Of a stretch of DNA of 43,986 nt, positions 10,078-17,791 are shown piece after piece. The stretch's first letter is position 1. Each line of letters starts with the position of its first letter. The stretch comes from Desulfovibrionaceae bacterium (GTDB lineage: Bacteria > Desulfobacterota > Desulfovibrionia > Desulfovibrionales > Desulfovibrionaceae): positions 1-43,986 of the forward strand of contig WSYE01000013.1 of assembly GCA_009773665.1 (NCBI GenBank). The letters run 5' to 3'. Made by a program: the position numbers and the translations under genes. The notes beneath the pieces are model-generated. The model was not told where the DNA came from. It was given only the letters and a program-made list of their open reading frames with translations, and ran no database searches.

Positions 10078-10179
10078 CTACCAACCGACCAACCCGCTCC
10101 CTAAAAGCCAAAACGCACCGGGAACAGGAGCTCTGGCGAACGGATCTGGCCCCCGATGCCCTCGGGGTGAGGTCGTCAT
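10078..10179 (-). pseudogene. Decayed VPLPA-CTERM sorting signal
   Basis: Inside the otherwise empty gap 9960-10571, the minus strand encodes APVPGAFWLLGSGLVGW and then TAG (10078-10080), with TRVRA continuing beyond the stop. This is the motif, helix and start of a basic tail of a VPLPA/PEP-CTERM signal. The frame is open upstream only to about 10278 and contains no signal peptide or recognisable domain; the only ATG (10179) would give 33 residues. I read it as the 3' end of a lost third sorting-domain gene, tandem to the intact one at 9378-9959. The rest of the gap (10180-10571) shows no gene; an 84-residue open frame on the plus strand looks accidental. Confidence 0.7.
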
Positions 10180-10571
10180 ACAATCCGGGAGGCATTTAAC
10201 AATCCGATACGTGACGATCACCCCAACTGATAGATATTTTCTATCGCTCGATTGGCTACGCCGTTTCCTCGCATACTCCTATGCACCTGTCAACGGTCGG
10301 GCAGAATATTTTTCAAATAAATTTCACATTCCCCCAGCAACGCAAAAAATGGCATTGCATATCAGGCCAATGCACGAGATTCCGGCCCAAAGAAAAATGA
10401 CAGCCGTCCATATGGATTTAATGTTTTGTTGGGGGGAACAGAGAAGAATATGCCAAATACTCTAGACTTTGTCTATCTAATATTCGGATCACCCATGGGG
10501 TCGGGGGGGGTATTGCTCAGTGCATGAGCGTGTTATACCTTGGAATAGTTTGTGTTGTCCACGCAGCGGCT

Positions 10572-11993
10572 TTAGCGCAGCACATGCTCACGGATCTTGC
10601 TGAGCAGATACGAGGCCAGATCGCCAATGATCTCCATGAAGCCCTTTGGCTGGTTGCCACTGGTTTGGGGCTGCCCGAGGAGGCTGGACTCCTGGGCTTG
10701 GCGGGAGGCCACATGGGCAATGCGCTGTGCGTTCAGCATAATGGAGGCCGGACGCAAGGGGATGGACATGACTGGCTGTGCAGACACAGGGGCAGCAGTC
10801 TGGGCAGAATCAAGCGGGGGGGCAGCAGCAGCAAGCGGGGCAGCCGACTCCGAAGCAGGGGGTGGACTGGGGGGGGACGATTGGACCTGAATCTCTGGTG
10901 TGGCTTGCTGTCCAGCAGCCTCAGCATTCTGCGGCGCATCCTCAGGCTGGGCTAAGGCGACCGGCGTGACCGCTGGCGCAGGGATATCCGTCTCTATTGG
11001 CGGAGGCGGAGGTGTGGGCGGTGGGCTTGCAGCGATTGGCGGGCTTGGAGGCGCGGCCTTCGGGGCAAGGGTCTTCGTCTTGGGTGGCTTGGGTGGCGTG
11101 GCAGCAAGAGGTTGAGACGGCGTTATGGGCGCAGTTTGGATAGGGGCTGTCTTGGGCCGCTTGCCCCGCAGGCACTTTGCGGAAACACCGAGTCCATCCT
11201 TGGCCTCCACCACTTGGGCCACATCTTCTTCAGTCACCTGCTGCCTTTCGTCAGCATAGGCATACAGCAGCGCCCCTGCGCACAAGACATTGATGGCGCG
11301 CGGTACCCCGCCACTCGCCTGATGCAGCAAGGCCACAACGTCCGGGCTGAAGATCTCGGAAGCGGCTCCGACCTTGGCGAGACGATACGTGATATATTGA
11401 TAGGTTTCTTCAGGGCTGAGTCCTGTGAGATGGTAATTCACGGAAATGCGCTGGGCAAACTGGGCAAGCTTCGGGTCCATAAGCTTTTGTTTCAGCTCGG
11501 GCTGTCCCACAAGCATAATCTGCAAGAGCATTTGGTCATCGCTCTGCAGGTTCGAAAGCATCCGGAGTTCTTCCAGGGCTTCAAACGAAAGGTTTTGCGC
11601 CTCATCAACGATGATCAGCACCTTGCGACCAAGCCTGTACGTTTCCAGGAAGAAGTTGTTGAGCACGTCCAGGGCGCCTGGCTTGTCACCGGGCTTTGTG
11701 GGGAGCTCAAACTCTGTGAGCAGCATGCTCAGCAGCTGATCCGCTGAAACGTTTGTCTGGAAAACCAGCGCGATTTCAGTGTCCATCGCAATGGAGCGCC
11801 TGATGAGGTTGCGGATGAGCGTGGTCTTGCCTGTGCCAATTTCTCCAGTCAGGAGAATGAACCCAGCACCACTCATCAAGCCGAATTCAAGGTGATCCAG
11901 GGCAACCTTGTGCCGCTGGCTCATGAACAGGAGATCCGGATTAGGGACTATGTCAAAAGGAGTTTTTTGGAACCCAAAAAATTGATTGTACAT
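10572..11993 (-). CDS. XrtA/PEP-CTERM-associated ExeA-like ATPase
   Basis: An AAA ATPase of 473 residues. It begins MYNQFFGFQKTPFDIVPNPD, the typical start of ExeA/GspA-type ATPases, with Walker A GEIGTGKTT near residue 50 and Walker B VLIIVDEAQN near residue 125. Residues about 275-400 are a proline- and alanine-rich linker, and the C-terminus ends in an amphipathic segment (GFMEIIGDLASYLLSKIREH). Proteins of this family accompany exosortase and exopolysaccharide loci and may energise assembly or anchor to peptidoglycan; the function is inferred. It follows the CpsD-like gene by 41 bases and is likely in the same transcript. The long Pro/Ala linker is longer than I expect for the family. Confidence 0.88.
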   Translation of the reverse strand: MYNQFFGFQKTPFDIVPNPDLLFMSQRHKVALDHLEFGLMSGAGFILLTGEIGTGKTTLIRNLIRRSIAMDTEIALVFQTNVSADQLLSMLLTEFELPTKPGDKPGALDVLNNFFLETYRLGRKVLIIVDEAQNLSFEALEELRMLSNLQSDDQMLLQIMLVGQPELKQKLMDPKLAQFAQRISVNYHLTGLSPEETYQYITYRLAKVGAASEIFSPDVVALLHQASGGVPRAINVLCAGALLYAYADERQQVTEEDVAQVVEAKDGLGVSAKCLRGKRPKTAPIQTAPITPSQPLAATPPKPPKTKTLAPKAAPPSPPIAASPPPTPPPPPIETDIPAPAVTPVALAQPEDAPQNAEAAGQQATPEIQVQSSPPSPPPASESAAPLAAAAPPLDSAQTAAPVSAQPVMSIPLRPASIMLNAQRIAHVASRQAQESSLLGQPQTSGNQPKGFMEIIGDLASYLLSKIREHVLR

Positions 11994-12034
11994 GTCGCCT
12001 ACACCTGGTTCGTTGCCGGGCCTTGATGGGAGGA

Positions 12035-12823
12035 CTAGTGCTTCGCCACCTTATTGAAGACAATGCCGAGCAGGGATTTTCCTTCCAACAAGTCGAGAGT
12101 CTTCTGGATATCACCGCGCGTTGTTTTCCCAGCCTCGATAACAAGCAAGATGTGATCGACGAAGGAAGAGAAAATCAGGGCGTCCGGCATTCCAAGGAGA
12201 TGGGGACAGTCAAAAATGACATACCGCTCCGGATACCTGCTCTTCATCTCCTTGACCAGGTGGCGCATCCGGGGGGAACCCAGTATCTCCGTGGATACGG
12301 CGATGGGGCGGCCAGCAGGCAAGACCACGAGCTTATTGAGCCCTGGGTTGATAAGGAGCTCAGGCAGCGGAATGTCATCAAGCAGGTAATCACCAAGGCC
12401 TCTGCTTGAGGGCAGAGAAAGATATGCCTCCACCTTGGGGTCACGGAGATTGGTGTCCACCAGGAGCGCGGATTGCACCATCTCCTTGGCCATGCTCATG
12501 GCAAGATTGATGGCCGTAAGGGTCTTCCCCTCACCTTTGTTGACGCTGGTCACCATGATCGTATTTTGCCCTTTCTCGCGGGTGCGCTGGAGCACCTGCG
12601 TTCTGAGCAACGCATAGCAGTCCGTCAACCCCATATCCTCTGCGACAGAAAGGATCTGGCCTGCATCAGAAGCACCAGATGCCTGCTCCACGACCTGTGT
12701 CTGGGTGTAGCAGACGTCTGCCTGTTCACAGGGCGGGGGTGCATTGCGATCACCCTGGGGCGATCCGCCCGTGCCGTGCAGTTCCTGCTTTGCTTTATCC
12801 AGGGCCTTGGTGATCTTGCTCAT
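12035..12823 (-). CDS. CpsD/BY-kinase-like ATPase of polysaccharide system
   Basis: Cytoplasmic P-loop protein of 262 residues related to bacterial tyrosine kinases CpsD/EpsG and the XrtA-associated autokinase. Motifs: Walker A SVNKGEGKT near residue 95, Walker A' LLVDTNLRDP near 140, and Walker B YVIFDCPHLLGMPDA near 210. The family normally has Pro before GEGK; here it is Lys. The C-terminus (SLLGIVFNKVAKH) has no tyrosine cluster, so classical autophosphorylation there is unlikely. It should pair with the Wzz-like protein encoded just upstream (gap 69 bases) to control chain length and export. The start at 12823 is the natural one (MSKITKALDKAKQ). Confidence 0.87.
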   Translation of the reverse strand: MSKITKALDKAKQELHGTGGSPQGDRNAPPPCEQADVCYTQTQVVEQASGASDAGQILSVAEDMGLTDCYALLRTQVLQRTREKGQNTIMVTSVNKGEGKTLTAINLAMSMAKEMVQSALLVDTNLRDPKVEAYLSLPSSRGLGDYLLDDIPLPELLINPGLNKLVVLPAGRPIAVSTEILGSPRMRHLVKEMKSRYPERYVIFDCPHLLGMPDALIFSSFVDHILLVIEAGKTTRGDIQKTLDLLEGKSLLGIVFNKVAKH

Positions 12824-12892
12824 TGTATTTCCGTATTCTCCATCTGCCGATGGTTCATGCCAATCCGTTGAGTCCCTCGCAAGGCGGAGAGG

Positions 12893-14647
12893 TTAAAACA
12901 AGGTGGTTATCTTGCGGATGACGCCCAAAACGATAACGTCGAGAGGATCGTAGAGTATATGGACTGCGAGCAGGAGCAGCGCCACCACTCCAACACCAAT
13001 GGCCTTAGGGGTGGGCCTCCACTTCAACCGCTGGTCCTGGGACTCCTCACGTGGCGGCTCGATGTAGGGGATAACCGCGAGAATGGGCGCCTCGGTAATG
13101 GCGGCCAGGGCCTCGGGTGTCCGGACGCTGTGGTCCAGCGTCTCCAGGAGCAGGCCAGTGCCAGCGCCCACAGCAATGGCGAGAACGAAGCCCAGAAGGA
13201 AGATAAGCTTGCGCTTAGGCTTGATGGGCTTCTCTGGGACCAGCGGTGGTGCAATGAGAGAAAACTTGTCGCCAATCTGGCTTTCTTCCAGGCCCTTGGA
13301 TTCACGGGCAGCCATGAGCCGTCCCGACAGTTCCCTGAACTTCATCTTTGAGGTCTCAAGGTCGCGCAGCATGCCTTGATACTCTTGCTCTACCTTAGGA
13401 GCTCCTTCAAGGCGCTTTTGATAGTCCAGCTGCATACTTTGCAAGCGGCTCATTTGCGACTGCACTCCCCGCAACTCGAGCTGAGTTGAAACAACTTGAG
13501 CCTTCAAGGCAATATACGCTGGGTTGGTCGGTTCATCTAACGCCCGCGGCGGCATTTGAACATTGGTTTGGGCCTGCTGCATCTCTTTGCTGAGGGCGCT
13601 GATTTCATTTTTCAGAGCAATGACATCCGGATGCTTTTCCGAAACGGTTTCCGTAAGTTTAGCAAGCCTCATCTGCTTATCCCGAATCGCATCTGCGTAA
13701 ATCTTAACATCTTGGGGACCGGCGATCACATTTCCCATTGATGTAAGCTGACGTTTCACCTTCACGACATCCGGATGTTGCTCACTCAGAGCTGACCTCA
13801 ACGTCATGTAGGTGCGGCGGAGACGTTCGTGCTCCTCTTTGGGGGAAAGGTAGCGCGCACCGTCTGGACCAACTGCGCCGCTATACGGATCTATGGTCGC
13901 CAATTGGCCATCAAGATATGCCTTGCGGCTTTGCAACGATCGGATCTGTTCTTCAAGAGAAACCCTATCCCGATCCATCTTATCCATGGTGGACAGATTG
14001 AGCTGCGTAAGCTCTGGCAACGCTGTAAGATTAGTTTCCTTAAAGGTAGAGAGGACTTGTTCCTTGGCTTCAATGTCCTTGCGTAATTCTTCCATCTGCT
14101 TATTCAAGAAGTCGACGGCAGAGTTGGCAGTATCTTCCCTGGTCTTGAGATTTGCCTCAAGAAACAGTGATGCCAGTTCGCTGGCCACGGAAGCAGCCTT
14201 CTTGGGATCGCGGTCATCGAAAGATATTTCAAATGCAATGGTTGCGGTCACATTTTTTGCATTCGGATTCCCGACATCTGCCTGGACTGGCTCCAGCAAA
14301 ATGCTTTTCCGCATCTTTTCAATCAACTCTTCATCCGTAAGCTTGTCTTTATACTCAGCATACAGATTCATCTTGCTGATGAGATTCATCAGATTCACGC
14401 GGCCGAGGACTATCTGTGAGAGGGACTGCAGCCGTTGCTCGACATACCCGGAAACTGTCGTTTGAATGACATCTTTGGAAATATTTTGTGTTTCGATGAG
14501 GATAGTCGCCGATGAGCGATAGATGGAGGGCAGCAGAATAGCCATCAACACACCGCAAATAAAAACCGCTGCGGCCGGAATAAGCATCTGCTTTTTACGG
14601 CGCTTGGCGATCTCTACGTATGCATGCAAATTAATTTGCTGATCCAT
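12893..14647 (-). CDS. Wzz/GumC-type chain-length determinant
   Basis: Inner-membrane polysaccharide co-polymerase of about 584 residues. One transmembrane segment lies near residues 22-42 (MLIPAAAVFICGVLMAILLP), a long coiled-coil periplasmic region fills the middle (VDFLNKQMEELRKDIEAKEQ), and GNVIAGP and PEKPIKPKRK lead into the second transmembrane segment near 480, followed by a cytoplasmic tail and a further hydrophobic stretch at the end. The ATG at 14647 (MDQQINLHAYVEIAKRR) is preferred; GGGGAAAGAG precedes it and the Wzz domain begins at once. It lies between the outer-membrane barrel gene and the CpsD-like kinase, the usual arrangement for a Wzx/Wzy or PEP-CTERM-type system. Confidence 0.9.
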   Translation of the reverse strand: MDQQINLHAYVEIAKRRKKQMLIPAAAVFICGVLMAILLPSIYRSSATILIETQNISKDVIQTTVSGYVEQRLQSLSQIVLGRVNLMNLISKMNLYAEYKDKLTDEELIEKMRKSILLEPVQADVGNPNAKNVTATIAFEISFDDRDPKKAASVASELASLFLEANLKTREDTANSAVDFLNKQMEELRKDIEAKEQVLSTFKETNLTALPELTQLNLSTMDKMDRDRVSLEEQIRSLQSRKAYLDGQLATIDPYSGAVGPDGARYLSPKEEHERLRRTYMTLRSALSEQHPDVVKVKRQLTSMGNVIAGPQDVKIYADAIRDKQMRLAKLTETVSEKHPDVIALKNEISALSKEMQQAQTNVQMPPRALDEPTNPAYIALKAQVVSTQLELRGVQSQMSRLQSMQLDYQKRLEGAPKVEQEYQGMLRDLETSKMKFRELSGRLMAARESKGLEESQIGDKFSLIAPPLVPEKPIKPKRKLIFLLGFVLAIAVGAGTGLLLETLDHSVRTPEALAAITEAPILAVIPYIEPPREESQDQRLKWRPTPKAIGVGVVALLLLAVHILYDPLDVIVLGVIRKITTLF

Positions 14648-14704
14648 GTTCTCTCTTTCCCCTTGCGTTGCCACATACGGCAATTTCCTCGCAGGACAGG
14701 CTCA

Positions 14705-15886
14705 TTATTGCAAAAATTCTGGGAACGAAATGGAAAAATTCAAAAAAACTTGGCTTCTTCGTTTGCTTTCATTTGTTTCCTCGGTTTTCGAAACACCAAA
14801 GGCACAGCCCAAAGAAACGGTGGAGTATTCCGACGTTTGATACTCCGCAACGGGGCTCACCTCCGTCCAGCGCGTTGTCTGCTCCGCCACAGAACTCCCA
14901 GTTGTTTTGGAAAGCACTGTATTGGCATTAAGCTGCACCTGGAAACGCTCAGTGAGTCTCCTGGACGCGTTGAATGAAAACCTCGTGCGAACGATGTCCT
15001 CGCCATTGAGCCCAGACGTCATGTCCCTGTTGAACGCTGCCGTTGCATAGGATGTTTCTCCTGCTTGCCACTGCACAGAAGAATCTGCGGACATTCCCCG
15101 TGAGGAGCTTGTCTTCCCCGCGGCTGTCGTTGAACTCATTGAACTCGACCCAGCAAGCAGACGCGCCTTGATCGTTTCAGTCAGGCTGTATTCAAAGCCC
15201 CCAAGCGAGGTGACAACTGTTTGCTGTCCTCCTGTTTTCGCTTCTGTCTGCGTACTGGAGAGCTGTGCGATGAGCTGGGTGCGTTCATCAAAGCCATAGG
15301 CCCATCTACCGCCAAATGTATTCGCAGTGCTGTCTGTGTATGTTGTAGAACCATACGTGATCTTGGAATATCCAGAGAAAAGCGTCGCGACATTTCGTTC
15401 TGTCACGTTATAGCTGACGCTTGGCTGAAAGTTATACACCCGGCGCAATATCATTTGTGCAATTTTACCGGTATCAGCAAGCGTCTCGGTAAACGTATGG
15501 TCAACTTTGGCTCCGGCCGTGAAGTTGACTTTTAAGCGTTCCGTGACATCCACCTCAAAAAGTCCGTCATAGCTTTGGTCTACGCGGTCATACGAATTCA
15601 ATTTCGTGTACTTATAGATGGTGCCGCCGCCTGTAAGCGACCCGCGATAGCGCTCCTCCTGCAAGTCCAGCTTAAGGGATGGGACAACACGATGCTCCAA
15701 ATCCCCCTTGCCCATCATATAGACATTCGAATCATACGTTTCGCGGGCAGTGACAGCGGGGATGATCTTGAAAGTGTCGCTCGCAAACGCAGGGACAGAA
15801 TGCCCGCAAAGAAGCAAAGACAGCGCTATCCCAAGCAGAGCGGATGCTGCTCGGGACCCGCTGACAGATGTAGAAAAGTTAAGCAT
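14705..15886 (-). CDS. Outer-membrane beta-barrel protein of EPS/exosortase locus
   Basis: A 393-residue secreted protein. The N-terminus has a signal peptide with hydrophobic core ALLGIALSLLLCGHSVPAFA and probable cleavage after AFA. The rest alternates polar and hydrophobic residues in many beta strands and ends with phenylalanine-containing strand FLNFSISFPEF, as in outer-membrane barrels. The sequence YDSNVYMMGKGDLEHRVVPS is typical of barrel proteins encoded beside Wza and Wzz genes in PEP-CTERM exopolysaccharide clusters. It could form or support the outer-membrane exit. The gene follows the Wza-like gene by 12 bases and precedes wzz by 57 bases, so the three are probably co-transcribed. 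Confidence 0.8.
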   Translation of the reverse strand: MLNFSTSVSGSRAASALLGIALSLLLCGHSVPAFASDTFKIIPAVTARETYDSNVYMMGKGDLEHRVVPSLKLDLQEERYRGSLTGGGTIYKYTKLNSYDRVDQSYDGLFEVDVTERLKVNFTAGAKVDHTFTETLADTGKIAQMILRRVYNFQPSVSYNVTERNVATLFSGYSKITYGSTTYTDSTANTFGGRWAYGFDERTQLIAQLSSTQTEAKTGGQQTVVTSLGGFEYSLTETIKARLLAGSSSMSSTTAAGKTSSSRGMSADSSVQWQAGETSYATAAFNRDMTSGLNGEDIVRTRFSFNASRRLTERFQVQLNANTVLSKTTGSSVAEQTTRWTEVSPVAEYQTSEYSTVSLGCAFGVSKTEETNESKRRSQVFLNFSISFPEFLQ

Positions 15887-15898
15887 TCCCGTGTTGTC

Positions 15899-16459
15899 CT
15901 ACGGAACGACGATGGTGTCCCCAGCAATGAGATCAATATTTTGCTCAAGGTGCTTGCCCTTGGCAACAGCGTCATAGTCAAAGGGGAGGGACTGCAATTT
16001 GCCACGGGCTTCACGCAGAACGAGTATGTCGTCCTTGGCTGAGAATGGAGTAAAGCCACCAGCAAGAGACAGGGCCTGCATCACTGACATCTTGTCAGAC
16101 ATCAGGTATACTCCGGGACGCAAGACTTTCCCCACGATGAAGACCTTGGGGCTGTTAATCTTTACGACCATGATGCTCACAGGAGCATCCGGAGCAAATT
16201 CGTTCATCTTGGCCTGAATCTCCTCGCGGACTTCACTGATGGTGCGTCCCTGGACAGCGACGTCACCAATAAGCGGGAAGGAAATTTTTCCATCCGGCCT
16301 GACGACGACCTCGCGCGTGAGCGCCTCGTCTTTCCAGACGGAGACATACAGGACATCATCCGGACCAGGGCGGTACGAGACATCCGGTTCGGCTGCATAG
16401 GCAGATGCCGTCATGGCGGTGCACAATGCGATGGCGAGAATGATTCTACGTGCGCTCAT
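15899..16459 (-). CDS. Wza-like polysaccharide export protein
   Basis: About 186 residues. I chose the ATG at 16459 (MSARRIILAIALCTAMTASA) because GAGGAGC stands just before it and the translation opens with a signal peptide; the longer open frame to 16618 starts in non-coding-looking sequence. The mature part has a polysaccharide export domain (VSYRPGPDDVLYVSVWKDEA, VVRPDGKISFPLIGDV) and one SLBB domain (VFIVGKVLRPGVYLMSDKMS). It lacks the lipobox cysteine of classical Wza and is short, like small periplasmic Poly_export proteins of exosortase loci. It likely acts with the Wzz-like protein and barrel in polysaccharide secretion. Confidence 0.9.
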   Translation of the reverse strand: MSARRIILAIALCTAMTASAYAAEPDVSYRPGPDDVLYVSVWKDEALTREVVVRPDGKISFPLIGDVAVQGRTISEVREEIQAKMNEFAPDAPVSIMVVKINSPKVFIVGKVLRPGVYLMSDKMSVMQALSLAGGFTPFSAKDDILVLREARGKLQSLPFDYDAVAKGKHLEQNIDLIAGDTIVVP

Positions 16460-16622
16460 GGCTGCTCCTCGTGAGACGTGATGATTAGATAATAATAACG
16501 GCTTGTTCCGCAAGGATGGACTCCTGTAGGCCACCAACGAAATCAACCCGCTGAACGTCCATTTTGCTTGTCCGCTCGAGAGCGCCCGAAAACTCGTACT
16601 CGAACGTTTGTGTGCCAAGGCC

Positions 16623-17216
16623 TCAGCCGTGGTCTCTGCTTTTCTTGTCCCGATAGCGCTTGGCAGTCAGCAGACCGGCCAAACTGCTTCCCAAAAGCCA
16701 AACAGCCCCGGGGATCGGCGTGGTCGCAGGCGGATCAGGATCGGCAGACTTCGGCGTATTCGTTGTCGTCGTCCCCCCTCCGGAGCCCATGGAATAGATG
16801 CCCCCCGTAGGCGCCGCAGCGAACTGGCCTCCCCCGGAATAGGGCTGCGCCCATCTGAAGCCTAGAGGCTCTGGGCGAGGAGGCGTTGTCTGCGTTGACG
16901 GCGGAGCGCGGAAGACTTTTGGAGCTGCCCCCCCACTGCCAGCCGCAGAGCCTCCGAGGCCTCCCCAACCTTTCGGCCCGTCATCCCCCCCCCCGTTGAA
17001 CGAGCGGCCCACAAGATCACCGAGCGGGCCGAGGTTTTTGCGCAAGAGGTCTTCGGCCTGGAGCTTAAAGGCTTCCCCTTCTCCCGTGATGATCCGGGTA
17101 ATTCTTTCGACCTCAATGGGAAACGCGACACCAGCTGCAGCAGCTGTGCCAGCTATAACAAGCCCGGCAAAAGTTACCGAGGTGATGATTGAAATTCCTT
17201 TGACGAGCTTGCTCAC
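16623..17216 (-). CDS. Gly/Pro-rich VPLPA-CTERM protein 2
   Basis: A 197-residue protein with a GTG start at 17216, preceded by GGGAGAGG. It has a hydrophobic signal (GISIITSVTFAGLVIAGTAAA), a short helical part (EAFKLQAEDLLRKNLGPLGD), a glycine-rich then proline/threonine-rich low-complexity region (GGLGGSAAGSGGAAPKVF, TTPPRPEP), and a C-terminal sorting signal TPIPGAVWLLGSSLAGLL followed by AKRYRDKK. It is the first gene of the polysaccharide run and a predicted substrate of the exosortase. Composition suggests an extended, possibly glycosylated surface or matrix protein rather than an enzyme. It shares only the sorting signal with the protein at 9378-9959. Confidence 0.85.
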   Translation of the reverse strand: MSKLVKGISIITSVTFAGLVIAGTAAAAGVAFPIEVERITRIITGEGEAFKLQAEDLLRKNLGPLGDLVGRSFNGGGDDGPKGWGGLGGSAAGSGGAAPKVFRAPPSTQTTPPRPEPLGFRWAQPYSGGGQFAAAPTGGIYSMGSGGGTTTTNTPKSADPDPPATTPIPGAVWLLGSSLAGLLTAKRYRDKKSRDHG

Positions 17217-17532
17217 GCCCTCTCCCTAATCAACTTGAAAACTAAACCTTTATCGCAATAGCTTATGCCCGACGCTTAGCAGTTGTCAAGCGTTGCACAT
17301 ACCGGTCCAGGTACACGCATACCCCATAACGGACCCAGTCTCCAGCCATAACATGCCAATGATTTTGGGCCATTACCTTGGTGCACATTTTGAGGCCGCG
17401 AGCACCTGGCACCAAGGCTCCTTCATTGAGCGCTTGGCCTTGTCGGGCATGTGTCAGAATCTCCAGGTTGCGCGGCTGGTCCACGTCCTTGCCCAGGGAG
17501 TCGGCCATCTCGCAAGCGAAGAGCTGCATCTC

Positions 17533-17680
17533 TTAACTCAGCCTATCTTCTTCTCTTTTCGGCCATCGCGGAGAAAAACTATAGGCCGTCCTGCGCCAGA
17601 CTGGCTCCACCCGCTTGCGGTTTATGGTCCAGTCTTCCCGTAGCAGCCGGGCATGAACACGGCGGCTGCACGGCCAACAC
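17533..17680 (-). pseudogene. IS3-family transposase OrfB fragment
   Basis: On the minus strand, bases about 17670 to 17533 encode SRRVHARLLREDWTINRKRV, then EPVWRRTAYS and a TAA at 17533. This is the helix-turn-helix segment that precedes the integrase core in IS3-family OrfB proteins (consensus YGYRRVH..L...GW.VNHKRV.R..R..GL). Neither the upstream OrfA nor the downstream DDE core is present. The flanking stretch 17217-17532 holds an 88-residue open frame (17263-17529) that I do not recognise and do not regard as a gene, and 17681-17791 shows nothing. The fragment marks the right boundary of the polysaccharide cluster. Confidence 0.65.
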
Positions 17681-17791
17681 GATGCCTACATAATCCCTTT
17701 GTCATTTTGCGGCAATGCGAATCTGTTGGCATGGTGTGTTCAAGCAGTAGCAATTGTTTAAAGTGATGCGAAGATCTTCCGCATTGCGATT

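Noticed and set aside
10340..10358. Possible sigma-54 promoter (minus strand TGCCATTTTTTGC) upstream of the VPLPA-CTERM gene
   Set aside because: The -24 GG is absent (GC instead) and it lies nearly 400 bases from the start codon. A second candidate near 17254-17272 has an 11-base instead of 10-base spacing between GG and GC.
10211..10465. 84-codon plus-strand open frame in the 10 kb gap
   Set aside because: No ribosome site, no recognisable domain, opposite to all neighbours; composition looks non-coding.
17263..17529. 88-codon minus-strand open frame
   Set aside because: Not recognisable, weak start, adjacent to a transposase fragment; probably an accidental frame.
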